Made by a program: the position numbers and the translations under genes. A DNA stretch of 64,000 bases from Epiperipatus broadwayi (taxonomy: Eukaryota; Onychophora; Udeonychophora; Euonychophora; Peripatidae), in contig JAQFVV010000453.1 in NCBI GenBank assembly GCA_028023455.1, forward strand, positions 433,377 through 497,376, in the 5' to 3' direction. Positions 14,696-26,256 of the stretch are shown here, in pieces (position 1 is the stretch's first letter; the number at the start of each line of letters is the position of its first letter). The notes under the pieces were generated by a model. That model saw only the letters and a program-made list of their open reading frames with translations, searched no databases and was not told where the DNA came from.

Positions 14696-14875
14696 GTGGA
14701 TAAAATTTTTAAAGTTATACTTTACATATATCTAATTACTGTATTTACAAATATTCAATTATAAGACTACATATATTACACAAATAAAAATTAACTTCAT
14801 AATATATATATATATATATATAATAAAAGAAATATTACTATCCAATTTTTAAATCTATAAAACAAATCTACAAAG

Positions 14876-17480
14876 TTGGCACTCCATGAGGTTGGTCATG
14901 ATAATTATTCCAACTCAATTTTCTATACAAAACCCCCTGATTCAGATAATATTGTTGCCAAAATTCCTTCCAATGCAACAACTGATGCCAATTCTGTCTC
15001 AAGTAAGATTACAATCCTACCACAAACTCTTATCAACAATCAGACACATCACAATGACCATACTATTTATAATAAAACCTCAATACTGATCATGCACACA
15101 TTTTTTCCATGTTTTCTACCTATACTAATCCCCTCTTTCCTCAATGCTTCTAATGCAATAAAAAGAAAACCTGGATGCTCCAAAAAGACTCAGCAACTTA
15201 AAGCGTCAATAACAGATGATGGGGTTGAACTGACCTATTAATGCAAGACACACACTCTGTAGAAAGCAGCCACACTCTCATAAAAACTCATTGCCCATTA
15301 TATGATCCCATAGATCCATCTATCCCTAGTTCCTATTAACAACAAGATATACATTTGCCAGATGAGCTGCAAACCTTGCTAGCTACTGATCAATAACCAT
15401 TATAGACCCATATATAATCAGAATTTCCTGAAAACATTAGACTATACACCCACTCTGACTGATGACTAGAATTGATTACCTAAAATCCTCTAATAAATGA
15501 ACTAAAAATTACCAATGTCCAAAGCTTCAACTTGGTATCTAAACTTTTTTTTAATTAAAATAGTGAATGCTTGAGATGAAAATATACAATGAATCTCATA
15601 TTGATTTGTCTGCTTACCTTAATATACAAGAGTTGTATGCTTGCTCCAGGGGCACAACTTCACCATCATCTGGAATTGGTATTATTATCACTCCTGGCAG
15701 TGATTCTCATCATTCAAGATTATTTACATAGACTTGAATGTATTAATTACCACATTTCACAGCTACATATATTTTAGATAACTGTATCTTTCCAAGTACC
15801 CTTCTGTACTTAATTACCAACTTACTGTGGAGCAGAAAGATGCGTATCACTCTAAATTGAAAAAGTCAATGAACATTCACCCCAACACAATCCATTTCCC
15901 AAGGACCATGTCTCAGTGCAATGTTTTTATTTCTACATAAATCCCTTCTTAAAGCATTTAAAACATTTTCAGGCATCTAAATTATACATATTCATCAACA
16001 CATTCTATGCATAGCACACATTAATGATGTCAGTGTCATCCTGCCCTCATGCAAGCATCTCCTCATATGGAAAAACAATATCAATATACTGCCATTTATA
16101 AACTTAGATTTAACATGAGCATAAATCAGCATAGTTTATATATACTAACAATCCATGCAATCAAATATTCCAGAGGAAACCAATCACTTTCCTAGGCTTC
16201 CCATTTTAACTGGGCTTACTTGCAATGAAAAACATTTTACAAAACAAGCCCCATTGCAATATCACCCAGATCATCAACTTACTATTCAAATTTTACCTTC
16301 GTCAACTTACTATTCAAATCTTACCTTTCTCTTTATGCTAAAATTAACATATTTAATATATTCATAATGGCTAAAATTACATATTATTTGCCTATTGTTA
16401 AATTTTCAAAATTGTTACATTTCCATTACATCTTTCCTATGCAACAAGCTAATGTGGACAAGAAGATGGTTTCAATATCAGCTAAGATACTTTAGTTGAC
16501 CACCCATTAGTAATGGTATGGGCCTCCAGCATATCCAAGTGCTCTATATCCATAAACCCATAAATTCAATTACATTAATTGTTCAAAAATTCTCAACATT
16601 CCAACTGCTGTTACTAATAATCCTACTGATAGACCTCCCTCTCTCTCAGTTTTATTTCTCATCATACTTTACCAACTGATTCATCTATATCCAACAGATC
16701 AACCTGGCTAATAAATACACATACTGGAAAACATATGCCTTACTATATCTGGAAGCCAACAAAGATTTTTCTTCTCCCATGCTTTGGTAAGCTCCATCAG
16801 AATGTTCCCTGGAGCATAAATTTTCAATTTCCTACTTAGTATCAACCTACATGCATTACCAATATCTCATTTTCTCTGGTATCACCATTTATACAAATGC
16901 AAAAGTCCATTCTGTGCCTTATGTCATGTATCAAAGGAAATGCAACAACCCTTCTTCCAGCAATGTCAAGCCCTCAATCATGTCAAGACTCTCATACTAA
17001 ATACATGTAGATAAACAGTTTCATCTATACAACTGCTAATTCAACCTTATCAAAAGATACATCTCCCACAGAACTGCAACAACCTTCACCCAATATATTC
17101 ACTGCCTCTTGACCATTGGTAACAATACCAAAAGACATTCAGATACATTTATCAATAAGCTTCCACAAAACAAAGCACAGACCAACAATACTGTACCCAC
17201 AGACATTTTTTTCTGCCATCTGGTCACTATTAAAGCAACCATTCAGTCTATAAAAAGTCATAGACTGACATCATCCACATTGAATAGCTCTCAACAGTTC
17301 TATCTATAACCTTCAACATACTTACCCTGTCTTCAAGACCATCCACAATCTGCCTACTGAATTTACTCCCCTTATATCACCAATCACTAGCTGCTCATTA
17401 TACATAGTTCTTCTTTGAATTGACTTTGTTCTTTGTATAGCACCTATAACTTGATTTCATATTGCCTGGATAATGTTTCC
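14876..17480 (+). pseudogene. G-poor LINE relic (YMDD-type reverse transcriptase)
   Basis: Plus-strand composition is strongly A+C biased and G-poor over about 2.6 kb, unlike its surroundings. The longest frame (14876-15241, 121 residues) has no recognised domain. Across shifted frames, CFYFYINPFLKHLKHF near 15930 resembles the RT motif B region, and about 120 bp on, NDVSVILPSCKHLL lies where YMDD followed by S..L is expected. Near 16890-16970, FCALCHVSKEMQQPFFQQC is a C-terminal CCHC-like signature. The same order (INPLL, YMDD-S-L, ETIGHIL-CQ) appears in the LINE relic at 43-44 kb. Many stops: dead. The clade is uncertain; R4/Dong-like is a guess from these motifs. Confidence 0.45.
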
Positions 17481-17810
17481 TCCCTATTGCACTCCCAGAT
17501 TAATTAATACAAGAACAATAATCAATACTAATTTAGTGAATGCATATAACTTCCAATATGATACCAGTTTCACAATCTTAAGCCATATTTATGTATAAAA
17601 TTATGTTTTATATTGAAATTTTTTAAAGACATTGATAATTAAACTTGAAAGTCATCTCTGTGCAAAACATACATTGCAATCTGATTAATGTAACCCTTAA
17701 ATTAATCCATCTACAAACATGTACAACATGATTGCATCTGCAACCCTTGGAATCAAATTTATATAATTCTATATAACCCAAAAGATTAATAAAGTTTATT
17801 GTGGAAACAT

Positions 17811-18126
17811 AATAATAATAATAATGATTATGATGATGATAATAATAATAACAATAACAACAACAACAACAATAATGATAATAATAATAATAATAACAAT
17901 AACAATAATAATAGTCTTCTTCTTCTTATTATTATTATTACTATTATGATGATGATGATGATGTTTCAACAATAATCTTTATTATTCCTTTAGGCTGCAT
18001 GACATTACATAACATTGATTGCAAGGGTTACAGATGAAAATCTGGTGTCATATCAAAAGTTATATTATTATTATATGATGATGATGATGATTCTTATTAT
18101 TTTTATCACTGCTATTATTATTATAA
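17811..18126. repeat. Compound trinucleotide microsatellites
   Basis: Two blocks (17811-17964 and about 18064-18126) of interrupted AAT, ATG, AAC, TTC and TTA repeats, separated by a 100-bp unique spacer. The first block switches strand bias midway, from AAT/AAC to CTT/ATT, so it is partly self-complementary. Confidence 0.9.
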
Positions 18127-18479
18127 TTATTTAGAATGGAACTGCACTTATCTCTTATACTTTATTCCAAGATTTCTTTGTGGCATTGTACTTTGTATAT
18201 AGTAGCTAAAGCCTTGTTGATAAATTATGATTACAATAGAATATGTATTTTTATTGAACTGCAATTGTACAGGACTAACTTTTTTACACAGAAGCATTTT
18301 TGTATGTATAGTAGACTATAGTATATGCAAAATTAAAAAAATAATAATATTGTTATTTAATAAATTGAGGGTGAATATTTACTTACCACTTTACATGTGT
18401 TCACTCACTCTCATTTATTCAAAAAATATAAATAATAAAAAAATCTTAACTTTACCATATCTTTATTTTTTAAAAATAA

Positions 18480-18725
18480 AATGTAGTTCCATATGGCTAT
18501 TTGAGTTAGATAGCTGGATTTTTAGACATATGGATGTCTGAAAGTTGCAGATTTTTTTCACAATAGTTATACATTAGATAAAGTGCTGGGCTTGTCCTAG
18601 TATTTTTAATCTAATGAATATCCTAACACCTCACTGATGATGCTAGATGCAGAAACCGGTCTGGGGTTGAGGATATTCTCAAAGCTTGTTAAGAGTTTGT
18701 CTTGCGAACTCTATATATATCATAA
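18480..18725 (+). mobile_element. Ribozyme SINE family C, copy C1
   Basis: Begins near CCATATGGC with a tRNA-like head: TATTTGAGTTAGATAGC (box-A-like), an anticodon-arm-like hairpin AGACATATGGATGTCT, and a degenerate box-B region GTTGCAGATT. The body contains a hammerhead ribozyme (18616-18678) and the shared end block AAAGCTTGTT. A second copy, diverged in the body but sharing both head and end blocks, is at 31918-32205. No poly(A) or TSD was resolved. Confidence 0.7.
18616..18678 (+). ncRNA. Hammerhead ribozyme, type I (family C1)
   Basis: CTGATGA at 18634-18640; stem II TGC (18641-18643) with GCA (18649-18651), loop TAGAT; GAAA at 18652-18655; stem III C18656-G18659 with loop CG; T18660; cleavable C18661 (triplet GTC). 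Stem I: CCTCA (18629-18633) pairs with TGGGG (18662-18666), then an internal loop, then GAATATCC (18616-18623) pairs perfectly with GGATATTC (18671-18678). Every invariant nucleotide and all stems are present. This is the cleanest candidate in the window. Short stem III is known for hammerheads in Penelope-like elements, which tend to act as dimers. Confidence 0.88.
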
Positions 18726-18739
18726 TTAAGTACATTTTG

Positions 18740-19409
18740 AAGATATTCTTTTTTTTTAATAATTATATTTCTACAGAAATGTAATAGCAATGTAATTATC
18801 AATAGAATATATCCTCAGTAGTTGTTTTACTGTTTTAAGTCGATATCAACTTTGCAAGTGTTTTTAACTTTATGATAATGATAATCAAATGCTTTATAAA
18901 ATATTGAAAAGGTCTGCCATATTTTCTTTTTAAATAATTCTTTTGAAGCTATGTTTAACATTACTTTGTCAATTTTATGTTTACTTGATGATAAAAATTG
19001 GAAATAAAGTACATATTGATATATAAGTTCAAAAAATTTAAAGGTGTCAGTAGTCTACAGATTAGTGTATAGAAAAATATTATAGGTGAGCCAACAAAGT
19101 TTAGAAGGTTGTTGATTGGTAGATTGTTTGATTTTTATCTGGTGTATAAACAAACTTGTAAACTCTTCTTTGATTGTTCTTAGCAATGAGCATAAAAAAT
19201 GTATAATTTTTTAGTTATTTAAATATTTATAATTATTTTTACAAAATATTTGTATAGTTATTATTAAAAAAAGAAATAAATTCATATTACATTTAAATTT
19301 ATTTGAAGTATATTTCATTTTAAAAATTATATAATAATAAAAAGAAAACTATGATTATTAAGCTTTGTCAAACTCTTTAATACTGATAATATGTTAGACC
19401 ATTTCCATC
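18740..19409. other. Unassigned AT-rich stretch
   Basis: No recognisable feature between SINE C1 and foldback A1. Confidence 0.4.
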
Positions 19410-19754
19410 ATCTATAATTAATTTAAAACAAAGCAAAACTCTCCATACAGTAGTGCCATCTTGTGCCAACAAGAGCAATCAATGGATGCCAGGAGGCTTG
19501 TGCATAAAATCCCTATCTAGTGCCTACTCATCCAATATTCCCATACTAGTTTCTGGCTTGTGGCCTTCATCAGTGAGGAGCCACTAGATAGGGATTTTAT
19601 GCACAAGCCTTCTGGCATCCATTGATTGCTTTTGTTGGCCCAAGATGGCACTACTATATGGAGAGTTTTTCTTTGTTTTGAATTGTTTAATAACAATTAT
19701 GTGCTAGTATGAGATAGTGATCATGTGATGTTTAGTGGTTTATCTATAATTAAT
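19410..19754. mobile_element. Family A foldback, copy A1, with 13-bp TSD
   Basis: A 319-bp insertion (19423-19741) flanked by perfect direct repeats ATCTATAATTAAT (19410-19422 and 19742-19754). The left part is a minus-strand piece of the family A monomer, including a hammerhead; the right part is the plus-strand counterpart. The blocks CTCTCCATACAGTAGTGCC, ATCAATGGATGCCAG and TGCATAAAATCCCTATCTAG are mirrored by their reverse complements. The ribozyme occupies the spacer (loop) of the hairpin. The right end reads GTGATCATGTGATGTTTAGTGG, shared with other copies. Confidence 0.87.
19539..19578 (-). ncRNA. Hammerhead ribozyme (family A1, GTA site)
   Basis: Minus-strand CTGATGA (19567-19573), stem II GGC/GCC with A-A flank, GAAAC (19549-19553), loop TA, triplet GTA instead of GTC. 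Inner stem I CCTCA with TGGGA keeps four pairs. The outer stem I is lost because the element switches strand just upstream. The core is intact; activity would be reduced by the GUA triplet and truncated stem I. Confidence 0.65.
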
Positions 19755-21620
19755 GTATAAAAAATGTAAACCTTTTACTTAAACAGAGACAACACAGGGT
19801 AGTAATTACCCAATGTTTTAATTTTATTTTCCATTCTTCTTCACACAATAGCTCAGTTAGTTAGAATGTTGCCTTAAAATTTGATATTCAAGTATTTGAG
19901 GGTTACGTTTGATTCCTATCCTAATATTGTCACAGGTCAGGCCAGAAACATCTGGAAAAAAAGGACAATAATACTACTCAAAATGTTGAGTAATTACTAA
20001 CCTGTACTGTCTATTTGTGGCTTTATTACTGAAAAGACATTTGTATTTGAAAAGTATAAATAAAAAGTTTAAATTTTTCTATATATTAAACATTTAATGG
20101 TAAATGATGGAAATCACATTTATTATCATTTAACTTTCAATAATATTGATTTTTTGTGATAATTTAATAAATATGAATGCAATTTGAAATTAGAATTTTA
20201 TAACTTTATGATGACTTTATAATTATTCACTTATGATAACAGAATGGAATTTATTCAACAATGACTTCATTATATTACCTTTTTCAATAGTATTATGATA
20301 ATTAGGCAATAAGAAATAGAAAATTTTATTATTATTATATATTTTATTGTATTATTTTTTATATATTTGTAAAGTTCAAATATGATTTTTAAAGATTATT
20401 TTTTATTTATAAATTCACATTTTAGACATATGAAGCACAATTTATTGGTTCATAACATTGATGAATGATTTTAATACTAAAATTAAAATGTTGAGCTATT
20501 AACTCAAATTGCCACTAGGGGATAGTGGAAAAACATTGTAATGCAAAAAAGTTAAATTTTGTAAAACTTTTAATATTACATTTTTATTACACAAAATATT
20601 GTAAATCATATTTATAAAGGATAATGAAAATAAGAGTAAGAACTATGAGTTTTTAATGTAAATTGGAAAAATATTATTAATAAACATAATTGCATATTGT
20701 AGTCTGAGATGAAAAAATGGCTACTTTCATATTGTAAAATTTATTCAATTTATGAATTTAAGCATTATTTTGTTTTGTTTGTTTCATGTATTTTTGGACA
20801 GCTATAATTGAAATAGTGCATACTGGTATAGCATATAACACAGTTTCAGGTATATATCACATACTTATTATGAAACAAATTTTTAACTAAAATTATTGCA
20901 TCATAATTTAATAGAAGCTACTCTAATTAACTCTTTTTTAAAAAACTAATGCTTTTAAAACATGAAATGGACATATTTGTCATTTTAAATTTGATTTTAA
21001 GATATAAATAATTTAATTTTCATGGCTTAGTTTACATTTTTTTTTATCATTTATCAGTACAAATATTTGAATTTTTTATAAAAATTATTATAAAAAAATT
21101 AAATGTACTTTTATTGACAAAATATATTTATTATAAAATATATTTAAGTAACTTGCATAATTAATAAAATCAGAATAGTCTTATGGTTAATCTCTTTATA
21201 GGTAACATGATGGTAAAATACCAGATAAAACATTAATCCAAGAATCTGTAGGCCTAAGATAATTATACCAGCACAGCAATGATTTGAGGCTAAAAAAATA
21301 AATCATTTCAAGAAGTAGATTTGAACAATAATAAATAAATATGCATTTAAAAAAAAAAACTGTTTCTCACTATGTAGTCAGATTTAACCTATCTACAAAT
21401 TTCTTATGTTGAGCCATACTAAACAACTTAAATCTAAATCTTTTTCTTCAAATATTTTTACTCTAAAAGACATCATAATACTGAATTAGATAACATTTAA
21501 AAGCTTATTGAAGTTATCAACATGAATTAAGGAATTTTACAGGAAAGTAACATAAAATATTCACATCTATCATATATTATAATCATTGATCCATTACTGC
21601 AAAAGTCCCACTTAATATCA
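19755..21620. other. Unassigned AT-rich stretch
   Basis: About 1.9 kb of AT-rich sequence with no coding or structured feature that I can support. Confidence 0.45.
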
Positions 21621-21720
21621 TTTTTTTCTTTTTCATGTGTCAAAGCATCAGCTGTGAAGAGAACCCAGGACAACTGCTTGTAAGGCAGTTGTGCTAACCA
21701 CTTGGCCACCAACACTTGAC
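21621..21720 (-). mobile_element. tRNA-derived SINE copy 3
   Basis: Minus strand: GTCAAGTGTTGGTGGCCAAG (box-A region), anticodon arm CTGCCTTACAAGCAG (loop triplet TAC), box-B-like GGGTTCTCTTC, then GATGCTTTGACACATG and an A-rich tail. The 62-residue minus frame over it is a translation of the SINE. Confidence 0.83.
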
Positions 21721-22178
21721 TAATATCAATTTTTGATAGTATAAAAATGGTTTTTAGATCAATTAAAAATATAATAAGTCCTTATTCTGAATTTTCAAAA
21801 ACGAACAAATGGCTGACCTGTCATTACTCAAAAATAGATTTATATTTTGTTCTTTTTAAGTTTAATTTATATAGATGCTAAAATCAAAAACTTTTTATGC
21901 TTACATAAACATTTAAAAAAAAAATTCATCTGATATCACGGATAAAAAATATTTGTTTTTTAAATGTTAAATATAAAAAAACATTTTATTAAAAATTATA
22001 ATTGAATCTTAAAGGTATTTGATAAAAAAAACTGTATTTTTTTCAATAGGTTATAACATATTATTCTTCATTATGTGCATTAGAAATGTTTCATTATAAT
22101 CAGAAAAATAATAATGTGAAAATAAATTGGGAATAAATTAAAAATCATTCAACAAAATATTCAGCAATGTTTAGGTTA

Positions 22179-22576
22179 CTCTAGACCAGGGGTCCCCAAC
22201 CCTATGCTCGTGGGCACCATGGCGCCTGCAGACCATTTTGCGTGTGCCCGCTGCTATTAATTGATTTAATACAAATAAATTTAATTTTTAAAATTTTTTA
22301 TGAATTATTGTATTATATTGTAATCAAATTGTAGGGCATACTATACTTTTACACCATAAAAATATAAACGTAAATTATATGTTAAAATTTTATTTTTGAA
22401 ATAAATATTTTTTTATACATTATGTGTATTATTAACAATATCAAACTATAAATTTACATTGAAAAAATAAATGGTGCCCGCCATCTGGTTGAAAAAAATA
22501 AATGGTGCCCGTCATCTGGCCAGTATTATAAAATGTGCTCCTAAGTGCAAAAAGGTTGGGGACCCCTGCTCTAGAC
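22179..22576. mobile_element. hAT-type MITE with perfect 8-bp TSD
   Basis: A 382-bp element (22187-22568) begins CAGGGGTCCCCAACC and ends with its exact reverse complement GGTTGGGGACCCCTG. It is flanked by perfect 8-bp duplications CTCTAGAC (22179-22186 and 22569-22576). CAG...CTG termini and 8-bp TSDs are diagnostic of the hAT superfamily. The interior is AT-rich with no transposase. A 20-bp tandem repeat (AAATGGTGCCCGYCATCTGG) lies near the right end at about 22470-22520. The perfect TSD implies relatively recent insertion. Confidence 0.95.
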
Positions 22577-23973
22577 TTTAATATTTAATATATCTGTTTA
22601 TTCTGTATGATGTGTAAATGGTTACATAGCCAATGTATAAATTGAACTTTCCATTATTCTGCAGAATTCAGCTTTTTTAAGTTTCTAACAACTCATTTAA
22701 CAAGAACAGCTTTATATCTGAAATATATGTATAGTGAAATAAGATAATCTCAAGTTTTTAAACTTGGAAATAGTTTATGATGTAACACATTTTAAATGAG
22801 GAGTAGTTTTAAAATTTGAAATTTGTTAAATCATGCATATACATTAGTAAATAAAAGATGAAGCAGTATTTACACTGTAAACAGAAAGTGGGAGAAGTGT
22901 TGCTAATAATCCCTCTAGAAGAATAGTGATTTTTTTTTTTGTTTAATATGGTTTATTTTGTACACCTTGACTATTAATAAAATATCATAGACCAATCTGC
23001 GGAGATTTCAGTAAAAAATATTAAATTCTTTAATTTTGTCACTGTAGCTTATTTTTGACATACATTACCATGTAATTTATGGTTTGTGTCTGTCTACATC
23101 TACATAGGTGAGGGCTGTTAAATTCCATTAATGGAACAGATGAAGGAGATGGCCATGAGTTGTTCTAAATATTTTGATGTGTTTGCAGTAATATATATAT
23201 ATATATAAATAAATAAATCTATACGTGTTACTATTGGATCTGGGAAAAAAGTAATTTTTCGGATTGTTCTTAGATTTTAGACTCTTTTTTTTTTTTTTTT
23301 TTTTAAAAAAAGAAATCACATAATGCTTGTTTGTTGCTGTGAGTTTTGAGCAGTTTTTCAGATTTGTTTACACTATCAAATGTATTGATTAATATTAGAT
23401 GTGTAATTATTTTGACTATGAAATGGAAGCTTGAAAAATTCCAATCCTATATTTACAAAGGTAGTGCAATCACATGCTATGTTTACAATTTGAGTTCAAA
23501 TACATGTATAAAATATATTGCAATAAAAATAATAAAGTACAATAATTTAAATATTTGTGGATACTTTACTCATTATTTTTCAAATATATGTTTTGTGTAT
23601 AGTTCTCTTTTTTCTTCTATTTAAACTTAGAACAAAAGAATTAAAATAAGTCATTAGAGATAAGTTGTAATACCTTTAAAAACACCAATTATTAATTGAT
23701 AGTTTCTTAGAAACATCAAAGGTAAAGTTATATTTACATGGATATAATCCCTTAATTTGCATTGCTTACACACCCATATATATATATATATATATATATG
23801 TTATTGTTCTGGATAACTCTAAATAAAAAAATCTAAAATATGGTTAAAAGTGGTCCATTTTTTAATTGTAGAAAATTATTGACCATTGGGTCTAGAGGGC
23901 AGTTCAACTATTATTTTAAATAGAATTCGTAAATTTCACCTAACAGTATATTTATTGAATATTAAAATATTAT
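22577..23973. other. Unassigned stretch with short AT microsatellites
   Basis: Contains a T run at about 23285-23304 and (AT)n at about 23775-23800. A 92-residue plus frame (23346-23624) has no recognised domain and low-complexity composition; not supported as a gene. Confidence 0.45.
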
Positions 23974-23992
23974 ATCATCATCATCATCATCA

Positions 23993-24613
23993 TCAACCAT
24001 TATCAATCCACTGCAGGATGAAGGTCTTTCCAAGTTTAATCCATCTTCTCTGATCTTTAGCTTCTCTTCTCCACAACACCCCTGCACATTTTCTTATTTC
24101 ATCCATCCATCTCACATGTGGTCTCTTTCTGGGTCTTTTACAATCTCTTGGAATCCAGTTTAAAATTTCAATTGTCCATCTATTATCATCTCTTCTAGCA
24201 ATATGTCCAGCCCAACTCCATTTCAATCTTTTAATTTTTTCAATAAGGTCAGTAACACCTGTTTGTTGTCTTACCCATACATTGCATTTTCGATCTCTTC
24301 TTGTTACTCCCAACATACATCTCTCCATATTCCTTTGAATGGTCTGAAGTCTCTGTATTGCTCTTCTATTAAGTGTCCAAGTCTCAGATCCATAAGTAAG
24401 AACTGGTAAAACACATTTGTTAAAAACCATCCTTTTCAAACACATAGGGATATTTCCTTTTAGTATCAAGTTATTTCTACCAAAAGCACTCCAACCAAGT
24501 TTAATTCTATGATGAATTTCCTCCATTATGTTTCCATCTGTATTAATAATCTGACCAAGGTATTTGTAACTGTTAACTTTTTCTAATTCTTCATAATCAA
24601 TCTTTATTTTCAT
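23993..24613 (-). pseudogene. RTE LINE C-terminal domain
   Basis: 206 residues continuing the RT: thumb-like VNSYKYLGQIINTDG at residues about 14-28, VLTYGSETWTLNRRAIQRL around 71-90, RRDRKCNVWVRQQTGVTD around 105-122, and RLKWSWAGHIARRDDNRW around 129-146, a block characteristic of the RTE clade C terminus. It ends GKTFILQWIDNG. The frame is continuous with the upstream RT piece apart from one stop codon, so the Met start given is not biological. No function beyond LINE retrotransposition is expected. Confidence 0.88.
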
Positions 24614-24625
24614 ATTTGGAGCAAA

Positions 24626-25180
24626 TCAATTAAACATTACTTTAGTCTTTTTAACATTTATCTTTAGTCCTACTTTTCTACTTTCATCTGCTACCTCCTG
24701 CAACATTTTCTGCAGCTCTGAAGCATTATTTGCAAAAACAACTACATCATCTGCGAAATCTAAATGACTTAAATACTCTCCATTTACTTTCATTCCTTTA
24801 GTTTCCCATTTTAATCCACAAAATACTTCTTGCAGCACTGCTGTAAAGAGTTTTGGAGATATGGAGTCAGCTTGTCTTACACCTTTCTCAATGTTGATTT
24901 TTCCAGTATCATTATGTAATCCAATTGTTGCTGTTGCATTTTTATAAATATTCTTTAAAATATGACAATATCCTGGATCTATACCTTGATGATCCAATGC
25001 TTTAATCACTGAAGAAATGTGTATAGAATCGAATGACTTTTCATAATCTACAAATCCAAAACATAATGACAACTCATATTCGTTTGTCCTTTCTATGACT
25101 TCTCTCAATACCTGGATATGATCTATTGTACTAAAACCACTTTTAAATCCCGCTTGTTCTCTTGGTTGGTGGAAATCCAA
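24626..25180 (-). pseudogene. RTE LINE reverse transcriptase core
   Basis: 184 residues with RT motif A (FVDYEKSFDSIH, residues about 43-54), motif B (KGVRQADSISPKLF, where the usual G of QGDS is A), and the catalytic FADD box (HLDFADDVVVF, about 144-154). Upstream, at 25180-25330 in a broken frame, are NYRPISLL and RLQRTLDFHQPREQAGF. This enzyme would copy the element RNA at the nicked target. The altered motif B glycine, the stop and the insertion make it non-functional. Confidence 0.9.
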
Positions 25181-25389
25181 AGTTCTCTGTAGACGAGTTG
25201 TAATTATCTTGGTAAAAATTTTATATAAAACTGATAAAAGGCTGATAGGTCTGTAATTTCTAATATCTTCTTTATCACCTTTTTTAAATATTAATATTAT
25301 TACTGCATTCTTCCAATCTTCCGTACATCTTTATCATTTAGACATTTGGTATATAATGTTGTTTTTCTGAAGGTTTGTGATGATGGTGT

Positions 25390-25660
25390 TCTAGCTGTAT
25401 TTTTATATTAGACTATTTCCATTATCTAATATGTGTGTTGAATGTCTTTAGAAAAGTTTAATTTTTAGTTAAATATTCCAAATGCATTCAACTGTTAGTA
25501 ATATCACAGCAAACAGGTTAGTATATGCACCAACTGTTAGTAATATCACAGCAAACAAATGTTAATAATATCACAGCAAACAGGTTAGTATATGCACTAA
25601 CTGTTAGTAATATTACAGCAAACAGATTAGTATATGCACAACGTTTCGAGAGGTATTTTT
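25390..25660. repeat. Minisatellite insertion inside the RTE LINE
   Basis: About three units of a roughly 42-bp repeat, built from GTTAGTAATATCACAGC and GGTTAGTATATGCAC, occupy 25489-25639 and split the LINE frame between EAGEEG and the segment resembling CLNDKDV. The right edge reads ACGTTTCGAGAGG, whose complement CCTCTCGAAACGT has a hammerhead-tail look but a G at the cleavage position. No TSD was resolved. Confidence 0.7.
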
Positions 25661-26256
25661 CTCCCCTCTTCACCTGCTTCTTTTAATATATCAATTATAA
25701 TTCCATCATTTCCTGGAGCCTTTCCTTTCTTCATACACTTAATTGCATGTCTCACTTCTTCATTTAAAATTCTGGGCAATTCGGAAGATGTAATAGATAT
25801 AGGAGGTACTTGTTCTTTATTACTATATAATTCTTGATAAAAATCTTCTACCAATTTCATGATGTCATCTCTCTTTTTAGTAATAATTCGATCTTTTTTT
25901 CTTATTGCAGATATAAATTTCCTACCAATACCAAAATGTTGTTTAACATTTTTGAGACTTTTATTTTCTTCTACAGCTTTCCTTGCTATTTCACAGTTAT
26001 ACTTTCTTATATCATTTTCAACTCTTTTTCGTACCATTTTACAAAATTCGAGATATTCAATTCTTTTTAATACATCATTTTTGTATATCTTCATATTCCT
26101 TCTTTTCTTCATAAATTCTCTAGTCTCAGTAGAAATTTTATTAGTCAATTGCTGCTTTTTTCTACCAGCTATGTTTGTTGCAGTTTTTAAAAGTGTATCA
26201 GTTATTTTCATATTAATTTCATTCAAATCTGTATCATGTTCAAAATCTCCTAACAC
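25627..26256 (-). pseudogene. RTE LINE linker and start of RT
   Basis: 209 residues. The Lys-rich linker (ETREFMKKRRNMKIYKND) leads into the fingers region, NEEVRHAIKCMKKGKAPGND at residues about 160-179, the conserved LINE KAPGxDGI motif. The last 11 residues come from the inserted repeat. It continues in the same frame as the endonuclease piece upstream, separated only by a stop codon at 26257. Confidence 0.85.

Larger units (their letters stand above)
13585..14809. mobile_element. Foldback element D1 (long palindrome with 15-bp TSD)
   Basis: A 1195-bp inverted repeat (13600-14794) centred near 14190-14225. The left arm blocks CACTTAGGAGTGCTTTCGAC, TTTGAAAGGCTAACC and ATTAACATAGCTTTTTTTAT reappear in reverse complement on the right. 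The flanks carry the direct repeat CTTCATAATATATAT (13585-13599 and 14795-14809), a probable 15-bp target-site duplication, although it is AT-rich. A second copy lies at about 41085-41640. No transposase or RT is encoded; frames inside (such as 13833-14057) are products of the arms. Each arm holds a hammerhead-shaped motif. It could be a foldback DNA transposon, but the TSD length and family A's behaviour suggest a retroelement-generated palindrome. Confidence 0.75.

Noticed and set aside
23346-23624. 92-residue plus frame
   Set aside because: No domain, biased AT-rich composition and no supporting context.
25640-25680. Minus-strand TGAAGA ... GAAAC at the minisatellite edge
   Set aside because: The two halves come from different sources (LINE coding sequence and inserted repeat), and the cleavage position is G, which hammerheads do not cleave.
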